6,112 nt of DNA from Candidatus Altarchaeota archaeon (GTDB taxonomy: Archaea > SpSt-1190). Positions 1 to 6,112 of the stretch are shown in pieces. The translations under genes were made by a program, and so were the position numbers. Numbering within the stretch: the first letter of the stretch is position 1; every line of letters begins with the position of its first letter. The stretch lies in contig JAUUZA010000037.1 in NCBI GenBank assembly GCA_030590165.1, forward strand, positions 1 to 6,112, given 5' to 3'. The notes beneath the pieces were generated by a model. It was not told where the DNA came from. It made no database searches and was given only the letters and a program-made list of their open reading frames with translations.

Positions 1-381
1 AGATTTCTTTTAGGGCTATCCCGCATGATACTTGACGACTACAGTGGAAAAGTGCCAAGAACCATAGATGAGCTTGTAAAACTGCCCGGTGTTGGTAGAA
101 AGACAGCGAATCTCGTAATTTCTGTTGCCTTTGGTAAACAAGGAGTATGTGTAGATACTCATGTTTATCGCATCCTTAATCGTTGGGGGACAGTTTCAAC
201 ACAAACACCTCTTGAGACAGAAATGGCGATTAGGCGCTTAATTCCTAAGAAATTATGGTCAAAAATTAATAGAATTCTTGTGCCATATGGCAAAGAAACT
301 TGCACACCAATTAGTCCATTTTGTGCTTCTTGTCCTTTGAATCAAATATGTTCAAAACTCGGCGTTGAGAAATTTAGATAA
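1..381 (+). CDS. nth: Endonuclease III (Nth) DNA glycosylase/AP lyase, 5'-truncated by the window edge
   Basis: Base-excision repair enzyme that removes oxidised pyrimidines and cleaves the abasic site by beta-elimination. The frame is open from base 1, and residues before the first ATG (25) already match the family (the run ending GLSRMI precedes the helix leading to GKVPRT), so ATG 25 is internal and the true start lies upstream. Counting from base 1, the helix-hairpin-helix LPGVGRKTAN is at about residues 27-36 with the presumed catalytic lysine at 34. The catalytic aspartate is D52 in VDTHVYR. The C-terminal 4Fe-4S motif is complete: C101-x6-C108-x2-C111-x5-C117. About 126 residues are present of the usual 210 or so. 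The stop overlaps the TATA-like box of the next gene. Family assignment is firm; substrate range is family knowledge only. Confidence 0.96.
   Translation, partial: RFLLGLSRMILDDYSGKVPRTIDELVKLPGVGRKTANLVISVAFGKQGVCVDTHVYRILNRWGTVSTQTPLETEMAIRRLIPKKLWSKINRILVPYGKETCTPISPFCASCPLNQICSKLGVEKFR
366..380 (+). promoter_or_regulatory. Putative archaeal TATA/BRE promoter for the 91-aa gene
   Basis: A purine-rich GAGAAA (367-372) is followed by TTTAGATA (373-380), centred about 26 nt before ATG 403. No SD sequence precedes that ATG. The element lies inside the last codons of nth. The spacing matches the other boxes in this window and suggests a leaderless mRNA. The TATA match is imperfect. Confidence 0.45.
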
Positions 382-402
382 ACCCTTCTCTTATTGAAAA
401 AT

Positions 403-678
403 ATGGAAACAAAAGTATATTCAGTTTCAAAGGATATTGCACTCAAAATTTTGTCGGATGAAATTATTAAACGAAAAGGCGAAGCAAAAATTTATGAGCC
501 TTCTATGTTTGATTTGAAATTAGAGGGAACGGTTCTTATTGTTAAGGGCGACAATGAAATATTTTCTCTTGAAATTTTAAAGGGGCTTGAATTAATAAAA
601 GACACAAAAAAAATTCTTGAAAAAATTGAAGAACAAAATGAGAGCTCTGCATCTGGAGTTGGAATGTTGTTTGGGTGA
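403..678 (+). CDS. Small hypothetical protein, 91 aa, upstream of NIF3
   Basis: I do not recognise this family. The protein is small, soluble and highly charged, with no signal peptide, membrane segment or cysteine. Residues 1-50 look like an alternating strand/helix/strand fold (strand-like TVLIVKG at about 43-49). Residues 53-80 look like one or two helices rich in Lys/Glu, and the chain ends in a Ser-rich linker and a hydrophobic glycine-containing tail, GVGMLFG (85-91). I chose ATG 403 over an in-frame TTG at 394 because a TATA-like box sits about 26 nt upstream and neither codon has an SD. The stop lies 4 nt before the NIF3 start, and the NIF3 SD is built into the last codons of this gene, so the two are probably co-transcribed and translationally coupled. 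That implies a possible functional link, but no function can be assigned. Confidence 0.75.
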   Translation: METKVYSVSKDIALKILSDEIIKRKGEAKIYEPSMFDLKLEGTVLIVKGDNEIFSLEILKGLELIKDTKKILEKIEEQNESSASGVGMLFG

Positions 679-679
679 G
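674..679 (+). promoter_or_regulatory. Shine-Dalgarno site deciding the NIF3 start
   Basis: GGTGAG overlaps the stop codon of the 91-aa gene and ends 3 nt before GTG 683. GGTGA complements the conserved 3' end of archaeal 16S rRNA. It is the only well-placed SD I found before any gene here, as expected for an internal cistron in a genome whose first cistrons are leaderless. Confidence 0.6.
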
Positions 680-682
680 TAT

Positions 683-1414
683 GTGGTTGAACTTAATGAA
701 ATTGTGAATTGGTTGAATGATTATTTAGAGATTGGAAACTTCATGGAAGATTCTTCAATGAATGGACTTCAGGTTGAAGCCAGCACTGATGTTAAAAAAA
801 TTGCATTTGCAGTTGATGCCGGACTTGAAACATTCAAACTTGCAAAAGAACAAAATGCGGATTTAATTATTGTTCATCATGGAATGTATTGGGTAAAATC
901 TGAACATTTAGTAAAGGGAGTGAATGCAGAACGAATTCGATTTTTAATGAATAATAAACTTTCACTTTATGCTTCTCACTTACCACTTGATGCACATCCA
1001 GAAGTTGGAAATAATATTCAGATTATGAAAAAATTAGGATTTAATAAAGTAATAAAATTTGATGATTTGTCTTATAGTGTTAAACTTGACATGAATTTTA
1101 TTGATTTAGTTAAATTGATAGAAAAAAATATTGGGAAAGTTAAGCAGTTTAAGTTTGGAAATGAAAAAGTTAATACCTTAATTGTATGTAGTGGTGCGGC
1201 TTCTCATCTTTCATTTTCTGCACCAATTGGTTCAACTTGTTTAATTGGGGAAGCATCTCATACTATTTTTCACCCAGCTAAGGAAAGAAACTTGAATTTT
1301 ATTGAGGCCGGGCATTATGTAACTGAGACTTTTGGTGTAAAAGCATTAGCAGAAAAGTTGAAGGAACAATTTGATGTAGAAACTGGGTTTATTGATGTTC
1401 CGACAGGAATGTAA
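683..1414 (+). CDS. NIF3/DUF34 family dinuclear metal-binding protein (GTP cyclohydrolase I type 2-like)
   Basis: Member of the NIF3/DUF34 (YbgI, MJ0927-like) family, which forms ring-shaped oligomers with a two-metal site. Its physiological role is unsettled, and the label 'GTP cyclohydrolase I type 2' derives from limited evidence in the family. From GTG 683 the protein has 243 residues, close to the usual 245-260. The metal ligands are all present: H65 and H66 in IIVHHGMYW, D103 in HLPLDAH, H211 and E215 in GHYVTE. The family signature HLPLDAHPEVGNN (99-111) and the ending FIDVP are also clear. The frame is open back to a TTG at 617, but that would overlap the upstream gene by 62 nt. GTG 683 has an SD 3 nt upstream and gives the family-like N-terminus VELNEIVNWLNDYL. 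Probably second cistron of a two-gene unit. Confidence 0.94.
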   Translation: MVELNEIVNWLNDYLEIGNFMEDSSMNGLQVEASTDVKKIAFAVDAGLETFKLAKEQNADLIIVHHGMYWVKSEHLVKGVNAERIRFLMNNKLSLYASHLPLDAHPEVGNNIQIMKKLGFNKVIKFDDLSYSVKLDMNFIDLVKLIEKNIGKVKQFKFGNEKVNTLIVCSGAASHLSFSAPIGSTCLIGEASHTIFHPAKERNLNFIEAGHYVTETFGVKALAEKLKEQFDVETGFIDVPTGM

Positions 1415-1425
1415 TTGATTACAAA

Positions 1426-1441
1426 CGGAAAATATATAAAT
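1426..1441 (+). promoter_or_regulatory. Archaeal BRE/TATA promoter for the 136-aa gene
   Basis: CGGAA (1426-1430, BRE-like) runs directly into AATATATAAAT (1431-1441). The TATA core is centred about 26 nt before ATG 1462. This is the best match to an archaeal promoter in the window. There is no SD before the ATG, so a leaderless or nearly leaderless transcript is expected. Confidence 0.7.
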
Positions 1442-1461
1442 CCTAACTGAGTAGTAGTTAA

Positions 1462-1872
1462 ATGGAGTTTGAATCTAAATCTAATGAAAAAAAATCATTG
1501 GATGAATATTTAAAAATTTATAATGGATTTGTTAACCGTTTTAAAGAAATATCTGAAGCTTCAATTGCACTTAGAAAGAAAGAAGAGAGTGCTGAAACAA
1601 CCTTTCCTGATCTTAGATATGAAATAAAAAAGAAGTTTGATGAGCTAGATGAAGAAAAGAGGAATTTTTTATGTTACGAAGGTGGCGGTATGTTAATGTT
1701 TCCTTCTACGCTTCCTTTTGTTATGGGGGCTTTTAATTATGTGAAATCTTCTTTGAATAAACAACACAAACCTTCTAAAAAACTTCCTTGGAGTCAATAT
1801 AAGTTTTCATTAAGAGGTTTTGAGAGTGAGACTTATCTTCCAACTAAAAAATTGAGTTTATCAAAAAAATAA
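1462..1872 (+). CDS. Hypothetical protein, 136 aa
   Basis: I do not recognise the family. The first 70 residues look helical and highly charged (many Lys, Glu, Asp). A glycine run, EGGGM, at 73-77 leads into a hydrophobic stretch at about 77-94 that contains two prolines (MLMFPSTLPFVMGAFNYV), followed by a basic tail (residues 98-136, about ten Lys/Arg against two Glu). The hydrophobic stretch is short and proline-interrupted, so I would not call it a membrane helix with confidence; a buried core or peripheral membrane contact is equally possible. There is one cysteine (C71) and no catalytic signature I can name. It stands alone between its own strong promoter and a T-run, so its neighbours say little. 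Codon choice resembles the adjacent genes, giving no sign of recent transfer. The start is fixed by the TATA box 26 nt upstream. Confidence 0.75.
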   Translation: MEFESKSNEKKSLDEYLKIYNGFVNRFKEISEASIALRKKEESAETTFPDLRYEIKKKFDELDEEKRNFLCYEGGGMLMFPSTLPFVMGAFNYVKSSLNKQHKPSKKLPWSQYKFSLRGFESETYLPTKKLSLSKK

Positions 1873-1886
1873 AAAAGTAATTTTTT
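1871..1886 (+). terminator. Possible T-run terminator after the 136-aa gene
   Basis: A run of six T (1881-1886) lies 8 nt after the stop codon, in a perfect A6-GTAA-T6 inverted arrangement. Archaeal RNA polymerase terminates at short T-tracts, so this is a reasonable terminator. The all-A/T stem would be weak as RNA. A second, shorter T-run follows at 1896-1899. Confidence 0.45.
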
Positions 1887-1916
1887 GAACCCCTCTTTTA
1901 ACGAAAACTCAACTTA

Positions 1917-1936
1917 GGCTAAAGGTTTTAAATTTT
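1917..1936 (+). promoter_or_regulatory. Putative archaeal promoter for serS
   Basis: GGCTAAAGG (1917-1925, BRE-like purines) precedes TTTTAAATTTT (1926-1936). The TTTTAAAT core is centred about 24 nt before ATG 1953. No SD precedes the start, so the mRNA is probably leaderless or has a leader of very few bases. Confidence 0.55.
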
Positions 1937-1952
1937 CAAAATCCGTAGTTTC

Positions 1953-3269
1953 ATGCCTTTGATAAGAGATTTACGAGAAAAGAAAGAAGAATTTAAGAAA
2001 AGTCTTGAGAAAAGATTTGTAAAAAATGATAATTTTATCAAGGGATTAAGTCAATACGAAAAATTTAGGGAATTAAAAAAACAAACTGATGACTTGAGAG
2101 CAGAACGAAATAAATTTAGTCATGAATTTGCAAAAACAAAGGATAAGAAAATTATTGAAAAAGTTAAAGGAATGAAACAAAAACTCCTAAAGAATCAAGA
2201 AGAACTTAACAAAATTGAAATTGAGTTAAGAAAAACAGAATTAGTTTTACCAAATTGGGTTGACGACGAGGTTCCAAAGGGAAGGGGTGAAGATGATAAT
2301 GTTGCAATTAAATATATTGGAACTCCCTTGGTTTTAGAAAAAAATATTGATAAATTTAAGAACGCATTTCCTAATGTTAAATTTAAAGTTGGAAAAGAAA
2401 TTCCCCATCATTCAGACTTAGTTGAATCTCTTGGTCTTGTTGATATGGAAACCGCTGCTAATATTGCGGGTGCCAGATTTTATATTGAAAAAGAAGAACT
2501 TACAATGCTTGACCTTGCATTGAGTTTATTTACTATGAAAGAATTTTCTAAATTAGGATTTACTCCAATAGTCCCGCCTTATATGATTAAGAAAAAAGTT
2601 GAGGAAAAAATTACTTTTTTTACTGCATTTGAAGATTCAATTTATTCGTTAAATGAAGACGACCTTTTACTCATAACTACTTCAGAACATCCATTGGCTG
2701 CAATGTTTGATAAAAAACTTTTTGAGCAAAACGAATTGCCAAAGAGATTTGTTGCATTTTCACCTGCATTTAGGCGAGAAGCCGGCTCACACGGAAAGGA
2801 CACTAAGGGAATATTCAGAACGCACCAATTCAATAAAGTTGAATTACATAGTATAACCGCATCTGGTGAGGGTAAGAAAGAATTAGACCACATAATTGAA
2901 GTTGTTGAAATAGTTATGGAAAAACTTAATTTTCCTTATAGAATAGTTGCCAATAGTTCAGGAGATATGGATAAACGAGCAAGAGTTCAATATGATTTAG
3001 AGGCGTGGTTCCCAGCTCAAAATATGTATAGAGAGCTTCATTCATTTGCAAGTGTTGGTTCTTGGGTTTCTGAAAAACTTGGAACAAGAGTTCGAGGAAA
3101 AGAGTCAAATCCCTTCGTAGATAATATTTATGGAACGGGTGCAGCTATTCAAAGAACCATACTCGCAATTTTAGTGAATAATTATGATACAAAGACGCAG
3201 AAAGTTAAAATTCCTAAGGAATTAGCAGAGCTTTCAGGAATAAAGGAAATTCCCACTTTAAAGTCTTAA
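1953..3269 (+). CDS. serS: Seryl-tRNA synthetase (class II, common type)
   Basis: Charges tRNA-Ser (and tRNA-Sec where present) with serine using ATP, in the cytoplasm. The 438 residues match the family's length. The N-terminal antiparallel coiled-coil arm that grips the long variable arm of tRNA-Ser spans about 35-98. The class II core follows. Motif 1 lies around 203-211 (FTPIVPPYM). The TxE serine-binding loop is T243-S-E245. Motif 2 runs about 273-297 (FRREAGS through HQFNKVE), with ATP-contacting R274 and E276. Motif 3 is GTGAAIQR (394-401) with R401. This is the common SerRS, not the rare methanogen type. Two blocks differ from textbook sequences. The usual LNG before motif 3 is I-Y-G, putting Tyr393 where Asn is normal. 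The usual SNCTDFQxRR block is replaced by about 366-375 (ASVGSWVSEK). The catalytic residues otherwise align, so I expect an active enzyme. ATG 1953 has a promoter-like box about 24 nt upstream. Confidence 0.97.
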   Translation: MPLIRDLREKKEEFKKSLEKRFVKNDNFIKGLSQYEKFRELKKQTDDLRAERNKFSHEFAKTKDKKIIEKVKGMKQKLLKNQEELNKIEIELRKTELVLPNWVDDEVPKGRGEDDNVAIKYIGTPLVLEKNIDKFKNAFPNVKFKVGKEIPHHSDLVESLGLVDMETAANIAGARFYIEKEELTMLDLALSLFTMKEFSKLGFTPIVPPYMIKKKVEEKITFFTAFEDSIYSLNEDDLLLITTSEHPLAAMFDKKLFEQNELPKRFVAFSPAFRREAGSHGKDTKGIFRTHQFNKVELHSITASGEGKKELDHIIEVVEIVMEKLNFPYRIVANSSGDMDKRARVQYDLEAWFPAQNMYRELHSFASVGSWVSEKLGTRVRGKESNPFVDNIYGTGAAIQRTILAILVNNYDTKTQKVKIPKELAELSGIKEIPTLKS

Positions 3270-3275
3270 ACTCTG

Positions 3276-3284
3276 CTTAAATTT
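3276..3284 (+). promoter_or_regulatory. Putative promoter for the aldehyde dehydrogenase gene
   Basis: CTTAAATTT lies in the 34-nt gap after serS, centred about 24 nt before ATG 3304. The intervening 3285-3303 is almost all pyrimidine, with no SD and no T-run long enough to call a terminator. A leaderless start is likely; read-through from serS cannot be excluded. Confidence 0.45.
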
Positions 3285-3303
3285 CCTTTCTACTCTTATT
3301 TCT

Positions 3304-4698
3304 ATGGAAAAACCAATGATTATCAATAAGAAAGAAGAATACGGAACTAAAATGGATGTTCTTAATCCATATGACAATTCAATTGTAGGTAAGATATTTT
3401 CGGCAAATCCTGACCAAGTTAAATGGGCATTCAAAAATTCAATGACTGCTTTCAAGGATTTTAGACACACTAAACCTGAAGACAGACGTGAAATGCTGCT
3501 TCAAATGGGAGAATGGGTAAATAAGAATACTAAACGTTTGGCAGAAATTTTAGCAAGGGAAAGTGGAAAACCTGTGAAGGCCTGTGCTTCTGAAATATCG
3601 TCTTCAGCAACAAGATTGAATGTTGCGGCATCTGAAGTATTTTTAATAAAAGGAGAAACTGTTCGTACTAAGGGAATAACTGCTACTGTATTTAGGGAAC
3701 CTCTTGGCCCGATTGCAACTATTGGCCCATTCAATTATCCTTTCTTTTCCATTATTTCAAAGGTAGCTCCAGCTCTTGCTGCCGGAAATACTGTTGTTGC
3801 AAAGACGGCGAGTGATGACCCCCTTGCTACGATGGATTTTGTTCAAGGAGTTCAGGAAATTCTTCCTGCGGGTGTACTTAATTCTGTAAGTGGTCGAGGT
3901 AGTGTTGTAGGAAATGCAATGGTTACTGACCCACACACAAGAATGATAGCATTTACTGGAAGTTATGCTGTAGGTAAATGGATTGCAGATAATTCGGGAT
4001 TCAAAAAGATTCATCTTGAACTTGGTGGAAAAGCTCCCGCAATAGTTATGCCTTCGGCTGATTTGGGAAGGGCTGCAAAGGAAATTGTTAAGGGTGCAGT
4101 TAGTCTTGGTGGACAGAGATGTAATGCAATTTCAATTGTAATGGCTCACAGTGAAGTGAAAAGAGAATTAACGGAGTTAATAGTAAAAGAGGTTAAAAAA
4201 TACAAAGTAGGTGACCATATGAAATCAGGTACACAAATTGGCCCATTAATTAATCAGGGTGCAGTTGATAGAGTGAAGGGTATGGTCGATGAAGCTCTTT
4301 CAAAGGGAGCAGTTGCCTTGAATGAATATAAAATTGAAAAAAATCTTTTCTACCCAGTTGTCTTAGATAAAGTGAATGAACAAATGCGTGTTGCATATGA
4401 AGAAACATTTGGCCCAGTCGTTCCAATAATGCAATTTGAAGACTTGGGTTGGCTCAGTGAATTTTTCAGTGGGTTAAATTATCGTCTTGATTCTTCAATC
4501 TTTACTGATAGTGTAAAAGATGCTTTATTCGTTATGAAATATTTAGATGAAGGCTCTATACATATTAATCAAGCACCGGCACATGGCCTTGGAGTTTATC
4601 CATATGGAGAAGCAGTTGATGCAGGCATGGGACGAGAAGGACTCATAAGTACAATGAATGAGATGACTACACTCAAAACAATGATTTGGAAGCCATAA
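3304..4698 (+). CDS. Aldehyde dehydrogenase superfamily protein (GapN/lactaldehyde dehydrogenase-like)
   Basis: NAD(P)-dependent oxidation of an aldehyde to an acid. At 464 residues it is a complete family member. The cofactor fold includes K167 and the FTGSxxxG loop (217-224). The catalytic set is intact: N144 in GPFNYPF, E239 in LELGGK, nucleophile C273 in GGQRCNA, and the ETFGP motif (367-371). The arginine just before the catalytic cysteine (R272) and the ending MTTLKTMIW recall non-phosphorylating glyceraldehyde-3-phosphate dehydrogenase (GapN), which bypasses an ATP-yielding step of glycolysis. However, the GapN-typical Gln-Arg-Gly before the C-terminal FPF motif is replaced by A-H-G (426-428), and the N-terminal half equally resembles archaeal lactaldehyde dehydrogenases. 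The usual K-P-x-E at 167-170 reads K-T-A-S; lack of that glutamate suggests NADP can be used. The substrate is therefore open. Nothing in the flanking synthetase genes narrows it. Confidence 0.93.
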   Translation: MEKPMIINKKEEYGTKMDVLNPYDNSIVGKIFSANPDQVKWAFKNSMTAFKDFRHTKPEDRREMLLQMGEWVNKNTKRLAEILARESGKPVKACASEISSSATRLNVAASEVFLIKGETVRTKGITATVFREPLGPIATIGPFNYPFFSIISKVAPALAAGNTVVAKTASDDPLATMDFVQGVQEILPAGVLNSVSGRGSVVGNAMVTDPHTRMIAFTGSYAVGKWIADNSGFKKIHLELGGKAPAIVMPSADLGRAAKEIVKGAVSLGGQRCNAISIVMAHSEVKRELTELIVKEVKKYKVGDHMKSGTQIGPLINQGAVDRVKGMVDEALSKGAVALNEYKIEKNLFYPVVLDKVNEQMRVAYEETFGPVVPIMQFEDLGWLSEFFSGLNYRLDSSIFTDSVKDALFVMKYLDEGSIHINQAPAHGLGVYPYGEAVDAGMGREGLISTMNEMTTLKTMIWKP

Positions 4699-4706
4699 TT
4701 ATTTTA
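4695..4706 (+). promoter_or_regulatory. TATA-like element between the dehydrogenase gene and cysS
   Basis: ATAATTATTTTA spans the stop codon of the dehydrogenase gene. It is too close to GTG 4708 to drive it as a leaderless start. The 3' part (TTATTTTA, 4699-4706) is centred about 26 nt before the in-frame GTG at 4729, the same spacing as the other boxes. It may be chance A/T richness. Confidence 0.3.
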
Positions 4707-4707
4707 G

Positions 4708-6105
4708 GTGACTAAGCTCAAAACTAATGTGAAACTATTCAATACTCTTTCTCGCGAAATTGAGGACTTTAAACCTATTCAATCTGGGAAGGTTGGGATG
4801 TATGTTTGTGGCCCAACTACATATGATAAGAGTCATATTGGCCATGCCAGAACCTATGTTTTCTTTGATTTCTTCCGGAGATTTCTTGAGTTTAAGAAGT
4901 TTGATGTAAATTTCATCATAAATCTTACGGACATTGATGATAAAATAATTAAGAAAGCAGGAAAAAATCAAGAGTGGCAGACAGTAACTGATATTTATTC
5001 TCGATATTTTATTTGGATGTTAGAAAAACTTAGAATCAAGATGCCAACAACTTTTCCGCGGGTAACTAATCATATGCAAGAAATAATTGAATTTATTCAG
5101 GAGCTACTTGATGAAAAGAAAGTTTATACATTGGATGATGGACTTTACTTTGACACAAGCACCTTCAAAGAATATGGAAAATTAAGCAAGGTAAATTTAA
5201 GTGATAAAAATATTTCAAAAATTGAAAATGTAAAAGAAAAAAGAAATCCTGCCGACTTTGCAGTCTGGAAATTTAAGAAGAAAGATGAACCTTATTGGTT
5301 TGCACCCTTTGGTGAGGGAAGACCCGGTTGGCATATAGAATGTTCTGCTATGAGTAAGAGATATCTTGGTGAACAATTTGATATACACGGTGGAGGGATG
5401 GACTTAATTTTTCCACATCATGAGAATGAATTGGCCCAGAGTGAATGTTTATTGAAAAAAGGAAATTGGGTAAATCATTGGATGCATGTGGCCTATCTTA
5501 CTATTGATAAGACTAAGATGAGTAAGTCGCTAAAGAATTTTATAGGTATGGAAGAACTCTTTGATGTTTATTCACCGGAAGTTATTAGATTTTATTTACT
5601 TAGTGCGCACTATAGAACTCAACTTGATTTTACTTATGATAAATTGAAGAAGGCAAAGGAACAATGGGAAAAGATTATTCGTGCTTGGTATACTGTTTTA
5701 CAGCGTATGGAAAACAAAACATTTGGTGGTGATGACCTTTCAAAAGAAATTTTACACGAATTTGACCATGTAATTGAGGCTCTTGAAAATGATTTGAAGA
5801 CTCCAATTGCGTATAAGTACATCAATTTTATGGCCGCAATGGCTCTTTCGAATGATTTGGATGAGACTTCTACAAAGTATGCAAAACAGGCCTTTGAGAA
5901 GTTGGATGCGATTTTTGCGTTCTTGCCTAAGAAGTCTTGGACTAAGAAGGAGGGAATTTTGGCCCAGAGTTTGGCGGATATGCGGGAACAATTCAGAGAG
6001 CTAAAGAGATTTGACCTGAGTGACAAAATCAGGGATAAACTTACTGAACAAGGGATAAAAATTGAGGATACTAAAGGTGGCCCAAAAGTTAAATTTGAGG
6101 TTTAA
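4708..6105 (+). CDS. cysS: Cysteinyl-tRNA synthetase (class I)
   Basis: Charges tRNA-Cys with cysteine using ATP, in the cytoplasm. Counting from GTG 4708 it has 465 residues, the usual family size. The HIGH motif is H43-I-G-H46 and the KMSKS loop K270-S274. The zinc site that selects cysteine by its thiol is complete: C34 (YVCGPT), C212 (HIECS), H237 and E241 (PHHENE). The helical anticodon-binding region follows from about 290, and the C-terminus carries the family's [11 protein letters not shown]...GIKIEDT pattern (435-455). The start is uncertain. GTG 4708 lies 9 nt after the dehydrogenase stop with no usable SD, whereas GTG 4729 gives MKLFNTL, which lines up with the usual N-terminus of the family, and has a TATA-like box 26 nt upstream. 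I give the longer form but think 4729 at least as likely. It may also be co-transcribed with the dehydrogenase gene. The stop is 7 nt before the window end. Confidence 0.97.
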   Translation: MTKLKTNVKLFNTLSREIEDFKPIQSGKVGMYVCGPTTYDKSHIGHARTYVFFDFFRRFLEFKKFDVNFIINLTDIDDKIIKKAGKNQEWQTVTDIYSRYFIWMLEKLRIKMPTTFPRVTNHMQEIIEFIQELLDEKKVYTLDDGLYFDTSTFKEYGKLSKVNLSDKNISKIENVKEKRNPADFAVWKFKKKDEPYWFAPFGEGRPGWHIECSAMSKRYLGEQFDIHGGGMDLIFPHHENELAQSECLLKKGNWVNHWMHVAYLTIDKTKMSKSLKNFIGMEELFDVYSPEVIRFYLLSAHYRTQLDFTYDKLKKAKEQWEKIIRAWYTVLQRMENKTFGGDDLSKEILHEFDHVIEALENDLKTPIAYKYINFMAAMALSNDLDETSTKYAKQAFEKLDAIFAFLPKKSWTKKEGILAQSLADMREQFRELKRFDLSDKIRDKLTEQGIKIEDTKGGPKVKFEV

Positions 6106-6112
6106 TTTGTAA

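Noticed and set aside
394-402. TTG 394 as start of the 91-aa gene
   Set aside because: No SD; ATG 403 is a better codon and has the expected spacing to the TATA-like box.
617-682. N-terminal extension of NIF3 from TTG 617, or a frameshifted fusion of the 91-aa gene with NIF3
   Set aside because: The extension would overlap the upstream gene by 62 nt and adds residues not typical of the family. The stop, SD and GTG 683 form a normal coupled junction, so no frameshift is needed.
1873-1952. Possible small RNA in the largest intergenic gap
   Set aside because: I see no tRNA fold, no C/D-box pair and no GC-rich stem. The space is accounted for by a T-run and the serS promoter.
2642-4014. Several 60-85 codon frames on the - strand across serS and the dehydrogenase gene
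   Set aside because: Each is antisense to a well-supported coding region, with no recognisable domain, and together they form no operon-like array.
5634-6026. Open frame of 130 codons on the - strand inside cysS
   Set aside because: It lies wholly within the conserved C-terminal region of CysRS. Its composition (Ser, Phe, Lys rich) is that of an antisense shadow, with no promoter or SD.
1953-6105. A serine/cysteine-specific functional cluster (serS, dehydrogenase, cysS)
   Set aside because: Each has its own promoter-like element, the dehydrogenase has no known role in Ser or Cys metabolism, and synthetase genes often sit near unrelated housekeeping genes.

Overview
The window is a compact, AT-rich stretch with every gene on the + strand. 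I read it as chromosomal DNA of an archaeon, probably a small-genome, low-GC lineage of the DPANN type. The lineage is inference from composition and style. The domain call rests mainly on TATA-like boxes placed about 24-27 nt upstream of start codons that lack a Shine-Dalgarno (SD) sequence. This is the layout expected of leaderless archaeal transcripts. No mobile element, CRISPR array, tRNA or rRNA is visible.

Layout. 1-381 is the C-terminal part of an endonuclease III (Nth) DNA glycosylase whose start lies before the window. 403-678 is a 91-residue unknown protein, and 4 nt later comes a NIF3/DUF34 metalloprotein (683-1414); the two look translationally coupled. 1462-1872 is an unrecognised 136-residue protein with the clearest promoter in the window, followed by a short T-run that could end transcription. 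1953-3269 encodes seryl-tRNA synthetase, 3304-4698 an aldehyde dehydrogenase of the GapN/lactaldehyde dehydrogenase-like group, and 4708-6105 cysteinyl-tRNA synthetase. No intergenic gap exceeds about 80 nt.

How the genes fit together. Most are housekeeping: base-excision repair (Nth), tRNA charging (SerS, CysS) and a central-metabolism-type dehydrogenase. NIF3/DUF34 is near-universal but its role is poorly defined. I see no sign that they form one pathway; most have their own promoter-like box, so this is a run of short transcription units. Only the 91-aa gene plus NIF3 pair, and perhaps the dehydrogenase plus cysS pair (9-nt gap), look co-transcribed.

I found no convincing novel multi-gene system. 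The items most worth a second look are the small unknown protein coupled to NIF3, the orphan 136-aa gene, a substitution at a normally conserved asparagine of SerRS motif 3, and the repeated leaderless promoter pattern, which also bears on the true start of cysS.
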